Assembly: GCF_036898465.1 (NCBI RefSeq)
Contig: NZ_JARUMJ010000001.1
Coordinates: 5,704,001 to 5,768,000, forward strand
Source: Streptomyces sp. B21-105
GTDB lineage: Bacteria; Actinomycetota; Actinomycetes; Streptomycetales; Streptomycetaceae
DNA length: 64,000 nucleotides
Direction of reading: 5' to 3'
Shown: one piece after another, positions 36,472-45,259 of the stretch
Layout of the letters: each line of letters begins with the position of its first letter
How positions within the stretch are numbered: the first letter of the stretch is position 1
Notes under the pieces: generated by a model
What the model was told of the DNA's origin: nothing
Databases searched by the model: none
What the model saw: the letters and a program-made list of their open reading frames with translations, nothing else
Program-made: the position numbers and the translations under genes

Positions 36472-38010
36472 ATGGCCGACAGGACCGAACCGCTGTACAC
36501 GCCGGAGCTGCGGGAGCACTGGACGATTCACTCGGGCGGAGAGTGGCGGGAAGCCGTCTCCGGCGCCACGCGCGAGATCGTCGACCCCGCGGACGGCCGT
36601 CCCTTCGCCGTGGTCGCCGAAGGCGACGAGAAGGACACCGACCTGGCCGTCGCGGCCGCCCGTGCCGCCTTCGACGCGGGCGAGTGGCCGCACACCCCCG
36701 CCGCCGAGCGCGCGGCCCTGCTGCACCGGGTCGCCGACCTCCTCGTCCGCGACCGTGAACGGCTCGGCCTGCTGGAGAGCCGGGACGCGGGCAAGACGGT
36801 CGAAGAGGGTCGCGTCGACATCGACTGCGTCGCCGACGCCTTCCGCTACTTCGCGGGCCTGGTGGCCGCCGAGCCGTCGGGCCGGGTGGTGGACGCGGGA
36901 TCGGCCGACGTCCACAGCGTCGTCGTCCATGAGCCGGTCGGCGTGTGCGCGCTGATCACGCCCTGGAACTACCCGCTTCTCCAGGCGAGTTGGAAGATCG
37001 CCCCGGCGCTGGCGGCCGGCAACACGTTCGTCGTCAAGCCGAGCGAGATCACGCCGCTGACCACGGTCGCGCTGATCGACCTGCTCGCCGAGGCGGGGCT
37101 GCCCGCCGGTGTCGCGAACATCGTCACCGGACCCGGCCACACGGTCGGCGCCCGGCTCGCCGAACACCCCGACGTCGACCTGGTGTCGTTCACCGGCGGC
37201 CTGGTCAGCGGGACGAAGGTCGCGCAGGCCGCCGCGCCCACCGTCAAGAAGGTCGCCCTCGAACTCGGCGGCAAGAACCCCAACGTGGTCTTCGCCGATG
37301 CCTGCGCCACCGACGAGGGGTTCGACACCGCCGTCGACCAGGCCCTCAACGCGGCTTTCATCCACAGCGGGCAGGTCTGCTCGGCGGGCTCCCGGCTCAT
37401 CGTCGAGGAGTCGGTCCGCGATCGTTTCGTCGCCGAACTCGCCCGCCGGGCCGGGAAGATCCGGCTCGGCCGCGGCACCGAGGACGGCGTCGAGTGCGGC
37501 CCGCTCGTCTCCGAGCAGCAGCGCGCCAAGACCGAGGAGTACGTGGCCTCCGCGCTCGACGAGGGCGCGGTGCTGCGGTCCGGCGGCAGGCGGCCCGAAC
37601 CCTCCCCGCAGCGGCCCGGGTCGGGCTACTTCTACGAGCCCACCGTCCTCGACCGCTGCCACCGCGAGATGCGCGTCGTGCGGGAGGAGGTCTTCGGACC
37701 GGTCCTCACCGTCGAGACCTTCCGCACCGAGGACGAGGCCGTCGCTCTCGCCAACGACACCGAGTACGGCCTCGCGGGCGCCGTCTGGACCGCCGACGCC
37801 GGCCGCGCGCGGCGGGTCGCCGGCCGACTGCGGCACGGCACCGTCTGGATCAACGACTTCCACCCCTATCTGCCGCAGGCGGAGTGGGGCGGCTTCGGCA
37901 AGAGCGGCGTGGGCCGCGAACTCGGCCCGGCCGGACTCGCCGAGTACCGCGAGGCCAAGCACGTCTACCAGAACCTCGCGCCGAAGCCCGTCCGCTGGTT
38001 CGCGGGCTGA
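36472..38010 (+). CDS. betB: betaine aldehyde dehydrogenase-like ALDH
   Basis: 512 residues from ATG 36472 behind GGAACGGAAGG. It would oxidise betaine aldehyde to glycine betaine with NAD(P). ITPWNYPLLQASWKIAPALAAGN and KPSEITPLT are the cofactor region. ELGGKNP contains the general-base Glu, and GQVCSAGSR the catalytic Cys. EEVFGPVL and the C-terminal VGRELGPAGLAEYREAKHVY match the BADH group. The next genes code a choline-oxidase-like enzyme and a betaine transporter, which supports the substrate. Another amino-aldehyde remains possible. Confidence 0.87.
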   Translation: MADRTEPLYTPELREHWTIHSGGEWREAVSGATREIVDPADGRPFAVVAEGDEKDTDLAVAAARAAFDAGEWPHTPAAERAALLHRVADLLVRDRERLGLLESRDAGKTVEEGRVDIDCVADAFRYFAGLVAAEPSGRVVDAGSADVHSVVVHEPVGVCALITPWNYPLLQASWKIAPALAAGNTFVVKPSEITPLTTVALIDLLAEAGLPAGVANIVTGPGHTVGARLAEHPDVDLVSFTGGLVSGTKVAQAAAPTVKKVALELGGKNPNVVFADACATDEGFDTAVDQALNAAFIHSGQVCSAGSRLIVEESVRDRFVAELARRAGKIRLGRGTEDGVECGPLVSEQQRAKTEEYVASALDEGAVLRSGGRRPEPSPQRPGSGYFYEPTVLDRCHREMRVVREEVFGPVLTVETFRTEDEAVALANDTEYGLAGAVWTADAGRARRVAGRLRHGTVWINDFHPYLPQAEWGGFGKSGVGRELGPAGLAEYREAKHVYQNLAPKPVRWFAG

Positions 38011-38120
38011 CCGGCCGGCAGGCCCCGCAGTCCCCGCAGAGCCCGGCCGTCTCCCGCCCCGAACGCATTTCGCCCCGAACGCACTTCGCACAGACTTCGC
38101 ACGCCCCTGGAGTACCCCCC

Positions 38121-39650
38121 ATGCCAGAGAGCTCACCCGTCTATGACTACGTGATAGTCGGCGGCGGAACCGCCGGTTCCGTCATCGCGTCCCGGCTCAC
38201 CGAGAACCCCGACACCACCGTCGCCGTCATCGAGGGCGGCCCCAGCGACGTCGGCCGCGACGACGTCCTCACCCTGCGCCGCTGGACCGGTTTGCTCGGC
38301 GGCGAACTCGACTACGACTACCCGACCACCGAGCAGCCGCGCGGCAACTCCCACATCCGGCACAGCCGGGCCCGCGTCCTCGGCGGCTGCTCCTCCCACA
38401 ACACGCTCATCGCGTTCAAGCCGCTGCCGTCCGACTTCGACGAGTGGGAGGCGGCGGGCGCCGAGGGCTGGGGCGCGGTCCCGATGGAGGCGTACTACGC
38501 GCGCCTGCTGAACAACATCGTCCCGGTCGACGAGAAGGACCGGAACCCCATCGCCCGCGACTTCGTCGACGCCGCGCGGCAGGCGACCGGAGTGCCCCGC
38601 GTCGAGGGCTTCAACAGCAAGCCCTTCGACGACGGCGTCGGCTTCTTCGACCTCGCCTACCACCCCGAGACCAACAAGCGGTCGTCCGCCTCCGTCGCCT
38701 ACCTCCACCCGGTGATGGACGAACGGCCCAACCTGACGATCCTCCTGGAGACCTGGGCGTACCGGCTGGAGCTGGACGGCACGCGCGCGCGGGGCGTGCA
38801 CGTGCGCACCCGGGACGGCGAGGAGATCCTCGTCCGCGCCCGGCGCGAGGTCGTGCTCTGCGCCGGCGCGATCGACACGCCCCGGCTGCTGCTGCACTCC
38901 GGCGTCGGCCCCAAGGCCGACCTGGACGCGCTCGGCATCCCCGCCGTCCACGACCTGCCCGGCGTCGGTGAGAACCTGCTCGACCACCCCGAGTCGGTCA
39001 TCGTCTGGGAGACCCACGGCCCGCTCCCGGAGAACTCCGCGATGGACTCCGACGCCGGCCTGTTCGTGCGCCGCGACCCCGAACACCGGGGCCCCGACCT
39101 GATGTTCCACTTCTACCAGGTCCCCTTCACCGACAACCCCGAGCGGCTGGGCTACGAACGCCCCGCGCACGGCGTGTCGATGACCCCCAACATCCCCAAG
39201 CCGAAGTCCCGCGGCCGGCTCTCCCTGCGGAGCGCCGACCCGGCCGTCAAGCCCGCCCTGGACTTCCGCTACTTCACCGACGAGGGCGACTACGACGCCC
39301 GCACCCTCGTCGACGGCATCCGCATCGCCCGCGAGATCGCGAAGACCGAGCCGCTGGCCGGCTGGCTGGGGCGCGAGGTCGCCCCCGGCCCGCACATCAC
39401 GGGCGACGAGGAGCTGAGCGAGTACGCGCGCAAGGTCGCGCACACCGTCTACCACCCGGCCGGCACCTGCAAGATGGGCGCCGCCGACGACGAACTAGCC
39501 GTAGTTGACCCCCAGTTGCGAATCCGTGGACTGGACGGCATCCGCATCGCGGACGCCTCCGTGTTCCCGACCATGACAGCCGTGAACCCGATGATCGGCG
39601 TGCTGATGGTCGGCGAACGGGCCGTGGACCTGATCGGAGGCAATGCCTGA
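38121..39650 (+). CDS. choline-oxidase-like GMC flavoenzyme
   Basis: 509 residues from ATG 38121 (GGAG nine bases upstream). FAD dinucleotide motif [16 protein letters not shown] at the N-terminus. [12 protein letters not shown] closely matches Arthrobacter choline oxidase, where the His of SSHN (here His93) carries FAD covalently. HTVYHPAGT contains the catalytic His, and [14 protein letters not shown] the C-terminal Asn region. Family length is ~540. With betB it would turn choline into glycine betaine using oxygen. A patch near 39498-39535 uses rare codons (CTA, GTA, GTT, CGA, GGA). Its TGA overlaps the ATPase ATG. Confidence 0.8.
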   Translation: MPESSPVYDYVIVGGGTAGSVIASRLTENPDTTVAVIEGGPSDVGRDDVLTLRRWTGLLGGELDYDYPTTEQPRGNSHIRHSRARVLGGCSSHNTLIAFKPLPSDFDEWEAAGAEGWGAVPMEAYYARLLNNIVPVDEKDRNPIARDFVDAARQATGVPRVEGFNSKPFDDGVGFFDLAYHPETNKRSSASVAYLHPVMDERPNLTILLETWAYRLELDGTRARGVHVRTRDGEEILVRARREVVLCAGAIDTPRLLLHSGVGPKADLDALGIPAVHDLPGVGENLLDHPESVIVWETHGPLPENSAMDSDAGLFVRRDPEHRGPDLMFHFYQVPFTDNPERLGYERPAHGVSMTPNIPKPKSRGRLSLRSADPAVKPALDFRYFTDEGDYDARTLVDGIRIAREIAKTEPLAGWLGREVAPGPHITGDEELSEYARKVAHTVYHPAGTCKMGAADDELAVVDPQLRIRGLDGIRIADASVFPTMTAVNPMIGVLMVGERAVDLIGGNA

Positions 39651-40774
39651 TGAGTACCGACCCGAGCACCGACACCCCTACCGACACGACCACCTTGAGC
39701 ACCGACACGAGCGCCCCTACGGCCATCGAGGAGCGTCCGCCGGTCTTCTCGGTGGACGGCCTGTGGAAGGTGTTCGGCCCGAAGGCCGAGAGCGTCCCCG
39801 CCGATCCCGAACTGACCTCGCTGCCCCCCGCGGAGCTCCGCTCCCGCACCGGCTGCACCGCCGCCGTCCGGGACGTCTCCTTCGACGTGCGCAAGGGCGA
39901 GGTCTTCGTCGTCATGGGCCTGTCCGGATCCGGCAAGTCCACCCTCGTCCGCTGCCTGACCCGGCTCATCGAGCCGACCGCAGGCAGGATCGCCATGGAG
40001 GGCGAGGACGTGCGCGCCATGGACAAGAACCGGCTGCGCGAACTGCGCCGGCACCGGGCCGCGATGGTCTTCCAGCACTTCGGCCTGCTCCCGCATCGCA
40101 CCGTCGTCGACAACGTGGCCTACGGCCTGGAGATCCAGGGCGTCGGCAAGGCCGAGCGGCGCGCCCGGGCCCGGCAGGTCGTCGAGAAGGTGGGCCTGGA
40201 GGGCATGGAGCACCGCAGGCCCAGCGAGCTGTCCGGCGGGCAGCGCCAGCGCGTCGGACTGGCGCGCGCGCTCGCCGTGGACCCCGAGGTCCTGCTCTTC
40301 GACGAGCCGTTCAGCGCCCTCGACCCGCTGATCCGGCGCGACATGCAGGAGGAGGTCGTCCGGCTGCACCGGGAGGAGGGCCGCACGATGGTCTTCATCA
40401 CCCACGACCTCAGCGAGGCCCTGAAGCTCGGCGACCGCATCGCCCTCATGCGCGACGGCCAGGTGGTGCAGCTCGGCACCCCCGAGGAGATCGTCGGCTC
40501 GCCCGCCGACGACTACGTCCGCGAGTTCGTCCGCGACGTCCCGCGCGAGCAGGTCATGACGGTCCGGCGGGCCATGCGGGCCGGCGAGTGCGGCGGCCCC
40601 GGCCACCCGGGCGCGCTCGCCGCCGACGCGGTGGTCGCCGAGGCGATCCAGGTCGTGTCGCGCAGCCACAAACCCGCGTGCGTCGTGGAGAACGGCCGGT
40701 GTCTGGGGGTCGTCGATCATGAACGGCTCCTGGACGTCGTGGCCGGGACGGAGCTCCGCAAGGAGGCGGTCTGA
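39650..40774 (+). CDS. glycine betaine/proline ABC transporter ATP-binding protein
   Basis: 374 residues from ATG 39650 (overlap TGATG with the oxidase). The N-terminal 28 residues are Thr/Asp/Ser repeats. Then come VFGPKAE, Walker [30 protein letters not shown], the signature [15 protein letters not shown], Walker [14 protein letters not shown] and the switch His (THD). GLEIQG and the length after the nucleotide domain are ProV/OpuAA features; the last ~90 residues form a CBS-like ending ([26 protein letters not shown]). It energises the permease coded next. Confidence 0.92.
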   Translation: MSTDPSTDTPTDTTTLSTDTSAPTAIEERPPVFSVDGLWKVFGPKAESVPADPELTSLPPAELRSRTGCTAAVRDVSFDVRKGEVFVVMGLSGSGKSTLVRCLTRLIEPTAGRIAMEGEDVRAMDKNRLRELRRHRAAMVFQHFGLLPHRTVVDNVAYGLEIQGVGKAERRARARQVVEKVGLEGMEHRRPSELSGGQRQRVGLARALAVDPEVLLFDEPFSALDPLIRRDMQEEVVRLHREEGRTMVFITHDLSEALKLGDRIALMRDGQVVQLGTPEEIVGSPADDYVREFVRDVPREQVMTVRRAMRAGECGGPGHPGALAADAVVAEAIQVVSRSHKPACVVENGRCLGVVDHERLLDVVAGTELRKEAV

Positions 40775-40775
40775 C

Positions 40776-42743
40776 ATGGCTACGGTCACCGCACCCGCCC
40801 CCCGTGTCTCCCTGCCGGGGGTCCTCAAACACCGTTCGGTCGCCAAGCTCGCGCTACTGGCGCTCGCCGCGGCGGTCCTCGTGCCGCTCGCCAACGCCCA
40901 GTGGGCCAGCGGCAGTTGGCCCGCCACCCTCACCGTCGACCTCACCGAACCGCTCGGCAAGGCCAGCGACTGGATCATCGACAACCGCGACAGCCACCCG
41001 CTGTTCCTCTACGGCTTCGGCTACGTCAGCAACGCCGTCGTACTGTGCGTGCGGGCCGTCTACCTCGTGCTGCTCGCGGCCGGCTGGGCGGGCGTCACCG
41101 GCGCCGCCGCGCTGGTCGCCTGGCGGGTCGCCGGCGTGCGGCTGGCCGTCGGCACCGCTGTCGCGTTCCTCGCCTGCGGACTGCTCGGCATGTGGATCCC
41201 GACCATGCAGACACTCGCGCTGATGGTCGTCGCGGTCCTGGTGTCGGTCGCCGTCGGCGCCGTGCTCGGCCTCGCCGCCGGGCTCTCGGACCGGATGGAC
41301 CGCATCCTGCGCCCCGTCCTTGACACCATGCAGGTACTGCCCGCGTTCGCCTACCTGCTCCCGGTCGTCCTGATCTTCGGCATCGGCGTTCCCGCGGCCG
41401 TCCTCGCCACCGTCGTCTACGCCGCGCCGCCGATGGCCCGGCTCACCTCGCTCGGGCTGCGCGGCGCCGACAAGGAGGTGCTGGAGGCCGTCGAATCGCT
41501 GGGTTCCACCGCACGCCAGCGCCTGCTCACCGCGCGCATCCCGCTGGCCCGCAGGGAGCTCCTGCTCGGCCTCAACCAGACGATCATGATGGCGCTGTCC
41601 ATGGCGGTCATCGCCTCGGTGATCGGCGCGGGCGGCCTCGGCGACCGCGTCTACCAGGCGCTCGCCTCGGTCGACGTCGGCGCGGCCCTCGCCGCCGGCA
41701 TCCCGATCGTCCTCCTCGCCGTCGTCCTGGACCGGGTCACCGGCGCGGCCGGCGACGGTGACGGCGACCCCGGCGCCGGAACCCGGCGCGGCGGCCTCTC
41801 GCGCCGCGCGGGCTGGGCGGCCGCGCTCGCCGCCACCGTCGTCGTCGCGGTCGCCGTACGGCTCGCGGGCCGCCTCGACTGGCCCGACGCCTGGACGCTG
41901 AACATCGCCGAGCCGGTCAACCGGGCCGTCGACTGGATGACCGACCACCTCTACTCCGGGGTGCCCGTGATCGGCGGCACCGCCGACTGGGCCGGCCACT
42001 TCACCACCTGGGTCCTCGACCCGCTGCGCGACGGCCTCCAGGGCCTGCCCTGGTGGTCGGTGCTGCTGATCGTCGCCGCGCTCGCGTGGGTGATCGGCAC
42101 CTGGCGCACCGCGCTCACCGCCGTCCTCGCTATGGCCGCGATCGGCGTCCTCGGCGTGTGGAAGCCGTCGCTCGACACGCTGTCGCAGGTCCTCGCCGCG
42201 GTCGCCGTCACCCTCGTGCTGGGCTTCGCGACCGGTATCGCGGCCGCCCGCAGCGACCGCTTCGAACGGCTGCTGCGGCCCGTCCTCGACGTCTTCCAGA
42301 CGATGCCGCAGTTCGTGTACCTGATCCCGGTCGTCGCGCTGTTCGGCGTCGGCCGCGCGCCCGCCGTGGCCGCCGCGGTCGTGTACGCGCTGCCCGCCGT
42401 CGTCCGCATCACCGCCCAGGGCCTGCGCCAGGTCGACCCGGCCGCCCTGGAATCGGCCCGCTCGCTCGGCGCGGGCAGCGGCCAGCAGATCCGCCAGGTG
42501 CAGCTCCCGCTGGCCCGCCCGGCCCTGCTGCTCGCGCTCAACCAGGGCGTGGTGCTGGTCCTCGCCGTCGTCATCATCGGCGGTCTGGTCGGCGGCGGCG
42601 CGCTCGGCTACGACGTCGTCTTCGGCCTCGCCCAGGGCGACCTCGCCACCGGTCTGGTCGCCGGCGCGGCCATCGTCTGCCTCGGCCTGATGCTCGACCG
42701 GGTGACCCAGCCGACCGAACGCCGCACGAAGAAGGGGGCGTGA
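40776..42743 (+). CDS. glycine betaine ABC transporter permease, two permease domains fused
   Basis: 655 residues from ATG 40776, one base after the ATPase stop. The protein is a tandem duplication: two ~300-residue halves each start with an amphipathic segment (LTVDLTEPLGKASDWIIDNRD; WTLNIAEPVNRAVDWMTDHL), then five or six membrane spans and an EAA loop (EAVESLGSTARQRLLTARIPLA; ESARSLGAGSGQQIRQVQLPLA). Bacteria usually code one such half that dimerises; a fused form makes the pore from one chain. Linker residues ~325-345 are Gly/Asp-rich. Confidence 0.93.
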   Translation: MATVTAPAPRVSLPGVLKHRSVAKLALLALAAAVLVPLANAQWASGSWPATLTVDLTEPLGKASDWIIDNRDSHPLFLYGFGYVSNAVVLCVRAVYLVLLAAGWAGVTGAAALVAWRVAGVRLAVGTAVAFLACGLLGMWIPTMQTLALMVVAVLVSVAVGAVLGLAAGLSDRMDRILRPVLDTMQVLPAFAYLLPVVLIFGIGVPAAVLATVVYAAPPMARLTSLGLRGADKEVLEAVESLGSTARQRLLTARIPLARRELLLGLNQTIMMALSMAVIASVIGAGGLGDRVYQALASVDVGAALAAGIPIVLLAVVLDRVTGAAGDGDGDPGAGTRRGGLSRRAGWAAALAATVVVAVAVRLAGRLDWPDAWTLNIAEPVNRAVDWMTDHLYSGVPVIGGTADWAGHFTTWVLDPLRDGLQGLPWWSVLLIVAALAWVIGTWRTALTAVLAMAAIGVLGVWKPSLDTLSQVLAAVAVTLVLGFATGIAAARSDRFERLLRPVLDVFQTMPQFVYLIPVVALFGVGRAPAVAAAVVYALPAVVRITAQGLRQVDPAALESARSLGAGSGQQIRQVQLPLARPALLLALNQGVVLVLAVVIIGGLVGGGALGYDVVFGLAQGDLATGLVAGAAIVCLGLMLDRVTQPTERRTKKGA

Positions 42744-42744
42744 C

Positions 42745-43719
42745 ATGCGCATCCGTAACACAGCGACAGCGGCAGCGACCGCGACCGTGGCAGGCGTGTC
42801 CGCGCTGCTCCTGCTGACCGGCTGCGGCGCCGCCGACATGACCAAGCAGGCCTCGCCGTTCGCGAACGCCCAGGGAGCCAAGTCACTGACCCTGTCCGTG
42901 CAGTCCTGGGTGGGCGCCCAGGCCAACGTGGCCGTCGCCCAGTACCTGCTCGAGCACGAGCTCGGCTACCGCGTCGACACCGTGAAGGTGGACGAGGTGC
43001 CCGCCTGGGACGCGCTCAGCCAGGGCCGGGTCGACGCGATCCTGGAGGACTGGGGCCACCCCGAGCAGGAACAGCGCTACGTCAAGGACAAGAAGACGAT
43101 CACGCCCGGCGGCGACCTCGGCGTGACCGGGCACATCGGCTGGTTCGTGCCGACGTACTTCGCCAAGCAGCACCCGGACGTCACGAACTGGAAGAACCTC
43201 AACAAGTACGCGGCGCAGTTCGCCACCGCGGAGAGCGGCGGCAAGGGCCAGCTCCTGGACGGCTCGCCCTCCTACGTCACCAACGACAAGGCACTGGTGA
43301 ACAACCTGGACCTGGACTTCCAGGTGGTGTTCGCCGGTTCGGAGGCCGCCCAGATCACCCAGATGCGGCAGTTCGCCAAGGCGAGGAAACCCTTCCTCAC
43401 CTACTGGTACTCGCCGCAGTGGCTCTTCAAGAAGGTCCCGATGACCGAGGTGAAGCTGCCCGCCTACAAGGAGGGCTGCGACGCCGACCCGGCGAAGGTC
43501 GCCTGCGCCTACCCGCACACCCCGCTGCAGAAGTACCTCAACACCGGCTTCGCGAAGGACGGCGGCAAGGCGGCCGCCTTCCTGAAGAGGTTCAAGTGGA
43601 CGACCGAGGACCAGAACGAGGTGTCCCTGGCCATCGCCGACCAGAAGCTGACGCCGGAGGAGGCCGCGAAGCAGTGGGTGGACGGCCACGCCTCCACGTG
43701 GAAGGCGTGGCTGTCCTGA
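42745..43719 (+). CDS. glycine betaine-binding lipoprotein
   Basis: 324 residues from ATG 42745, one base after the permease stop. The signal peptide ends in the lipobox LLTGC (Cys27). The mature part is an OpuAC/ProX-type binding protein: QSWVGAQANVAVAQYLLEHELGY, VDEVPAWDALSQGRVDAILEDWG, and aromatic residues such as TYWYSPQW that form the cation box for quaternary ammonium ligands. Final gene of the five-gene betaine operon. No clear terminator is visible downstream, only GGGTGCGGC repeats (about 43726-43790). Confidence 0.92.
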   Translation: MRIRNTATAAATATVAGVSALLLLTGCGAADMTKQASPFANAQGAKSLTLSVQSWVGAQANVAVAQYLLEHELGYRVDTVKVDEVPAWDALSQGRVDAILEDWGHPEQEQRYVKDKKTITPGGDLGVTGHIGWFVPTYFAKQHPDVTNWKNLNKYAAQFATAESGGKGQLLDGSPSYVTNDKALVNNLDLDFQVVFAGSEAAQITQMRQFAKARKPFLTYWYSPQWLFKKVPMTEVKLPAYKEGCDADPAKVACAYPHTPLQKYLNTGFAKDGGKAAAFLKRFKWTTEDQNEVSLAIADQKLTPEEAAKQWVDGHASTWKAWLS

Positions 43720-43800
43720 GCACATCGGGTGCGGCGGGTGCGGCGGGTGCGATGAGCACGGTGCGCGCGGCGGGTGCGTCGAGTGTGCTGACCGCTGCCG

Positions 43801-44538
43801 TTACGCCAGTCCTGCGCTGATCTCCCGCAGGGCGGCTGCCGCCCGCTGCTGGAGTCCCGGCCCGAACGTGACGCGTGTGGCCCCGAGTTCGCCGAGACCG
43901 GCGGGCGAGGGGCCTTCGCCGTCCACCCGGCCGCCCACGTTCACCGGGCCCTGGATCCCCGACCGCAGCAACGGCAGCAGGCGGGTGGGCGCGCCGATCG
44001 GGTAGACGCAGTCGGCGCCGGCCGCCACATAGAGCGCGGCCCGCTCGATGGCCCGCTCGACGGCCCGTTCGGGGGCGCCGGCGTCGTCGCCGTACTCGAA
44101 GACGTCCACGCGCGCGTTCACGAAGAGCAGGTCGCCCGCCGCCGCCCGCACCCGCGCCAGCCACTCGGCGTGCTCCCGCGGGTCCTTCAGGGTCCCGTCG
44201 GTGGAGTCCTCCAGGTTGCAGCCGACCGCGCCCGTCTCCAGCAGCCGCTCCACCAGTTCCTTCGGCGCCAGCCCGTACCCGTCCTCGACGTCCGCCGACA
44301 CCGGCACGTCCACCGCCCGGACGATCCTGGCGACCGCCGCGAACATCTCGTCCGCCGGGGTCTGCCCGTCGGCGTACCCGAGGGAGGCGGCGACACCCGC
44401 GCTGGGCGTCGCGAGGGCCGGGAAGCCCGCCTCGGCGAAGACCCGGGCGCTGGCCGCGTCCCACGGTCCCGGCAGGACCAGGGGGTCGCCCGGCAGCCGG
44501 CCGCGGTGCAGCCGCCGGAAGTCGTCCGCCTTGCTCAT
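43801..44538 (-). CDS. isocitrate lyase / PEP mutase family protein
   Basis: 245 residues from ATG 44538. TIM-barrel family with VLPGPWDAASARVFAEAGFPALATPSAGVAASLG at the N-terminus, the Mg-binding SADVEDGYG, GCNLEDS and VNARVDVF. The Cys-containing KKCGH motif of true isocitrate lyase is absent, so it is a PEP-phosphonomutase-like or oxaloacetate-decarboxylase-like member; the actual substrate is unknown. It ends 37 bp before nothing but repeats and converges on the betaine operon. The AhpD-like gene lies upstream on the same strand with a 37-bp gap, so they may be cotranscribed. Confidence 0.85.
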   Translation of the reverse strand: MSKADDFRRLHRGRLPGDPLVLPGPWDAASARVFAEAGFPALATPSAGVAASLGYADGQTPADEMFAAVARIVRAVDVPVSADVEDGYGLAPKELVERLLETGAVGCNLEDSTDGTLKDPREHAEWLARVRAAAGDLLFVNARVDVFEYGDDAGAPERAVERAIERAALYVAAGADCVYPIGAPTRLLPLLRSGIQGPVNVGGRVDGEGPSPAGLGELGATRVTFGPGLQQRAAAALREISAGLA

Positions 44539-44575
44539 GGCGTGCGCTCCTCGCGGTCGAAGGGGGCCGTGCGGC

Positions 44576-45193
44576 TCACCGGTGCTGCCCCGGGCGGTAG
44601 TGCCCCGGCGTCATCCGGCACGTCACGCCGAACCGGTTCCAGGCGTTGATCACCGTGATCGAGGCGATCAGCTGCGCGAGCGCGGGCTCGTCGAAGTGCT
44701 CGGCCGCCCTCGCGTACACCGCGTCCGGCACGAAGCCCTCCGTCAGCACCGTCACCGCCTCGGTCAGCGCCAGCGCCGCGAGCTCCTGCTCCGTGTAGAA
44801 GTGCGCCGACTCCTCCCAGGCGCTGAGCTGGACGATCCGCTCGACGCTCTCGCCCGCCGCGAGCGCGTCCTTGCTGTGCATGTCGACGCAGAGCGCGCAG
44901 CGGTTGAGCTGCGAGGCCCGGATCTTCACCAGCTCCAGCAGCGTGGGGTCGAGGCCCTTCCGGGCGGCGGCGTCCAGCCGGATCATCGCCTTGTACACCT
45001 CGGGGGCGTGCGCGGACCAGTCGAGCCGGGGGGTGTGCTCGGGCGCGTGACCCGGCCGCTCGCCGGTGGCCGGGGCGGGGGAGCCGACCGCCGGGCCGGG
45101 GGTGGGGCCGGTCGAGGGGCTGGTCATGGTGCTCGTCGCGGGGCTGGGCGCGGTGTTCGTCGTGGTGGCCGGGGCGGGGGCGTCGGTCGTCAT
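44576..45193 (-). CDS. carboxymuconolactone decarboxylase / AhpD-like protein 1
   Basis: 205 residues from ATG 45193; a start at an internal ATG before SPSTGPTPGP is also possible because the first ~60 residues are Ala/Thr/Pro-rich. The core is AhpD-like: LLELVKIRASQLNRCALCVDMHSKDA holds the CxxC and His of alkylhydroperoxidase activity. ERIVQLSAWEESAHFY and VTVINAWNRFGVTCRM follow. It is divergent from the MocR gene, the usual arrangement of a MocR regulator and its target, and has a paralogue on the far side of MocR. Confidence 0.87.
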   Translation of the reverse strand: MTTDAPAPATTTNTAPSPATSTMTSPSTGPTPGPAVGSPAPATGERPGHAPEHTPRLDWSAHAPEVYKAMIRLDAAARKGLDPTLLELVKIRASQLNRCALCVDMHSKDALAAGESVERIVQLSAWEESAHFYTEQELAALALTEAVTVLTEGFVPDAVYARAAEHFDEPALAQLIASITVINAWNRFGVTCRMTPGHYRPGQHR

Positions 45194-45228
45194 GCCTTCG
45201 ACCCTAGGTGTCAGGCAGCCCAGGAGTA

Positions 45229-45259
45229 TGGTCCATTCCCATGGCGAAATCATGGGCCA
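45229..45259 (+). promoter_or_regulatory. candidate MocR operator at the divergent start
   Basis: TGGTCCA (45229-45235) and TGGGCCA (45253-45259) flank the MocR ATG at 45241; TATGGT just upstream resembles a -10 box, so the MocR mRNA would be nearly leaderless and autorepressed. By eye only. Confidence 0.35.

Noticed and set aside
36304..38136. 610-residue minus-strand ORF over the betaine aldehyde dehydrogenase gene
   Set aside because: Antisense open frame without domain motifs or ribosome site.
40854..42926. 690-residue minus-strand ORF over the permease gene
   Set aside because: Asp/Arg/Gly-rich shadow of membrane-segment codons read backwards.
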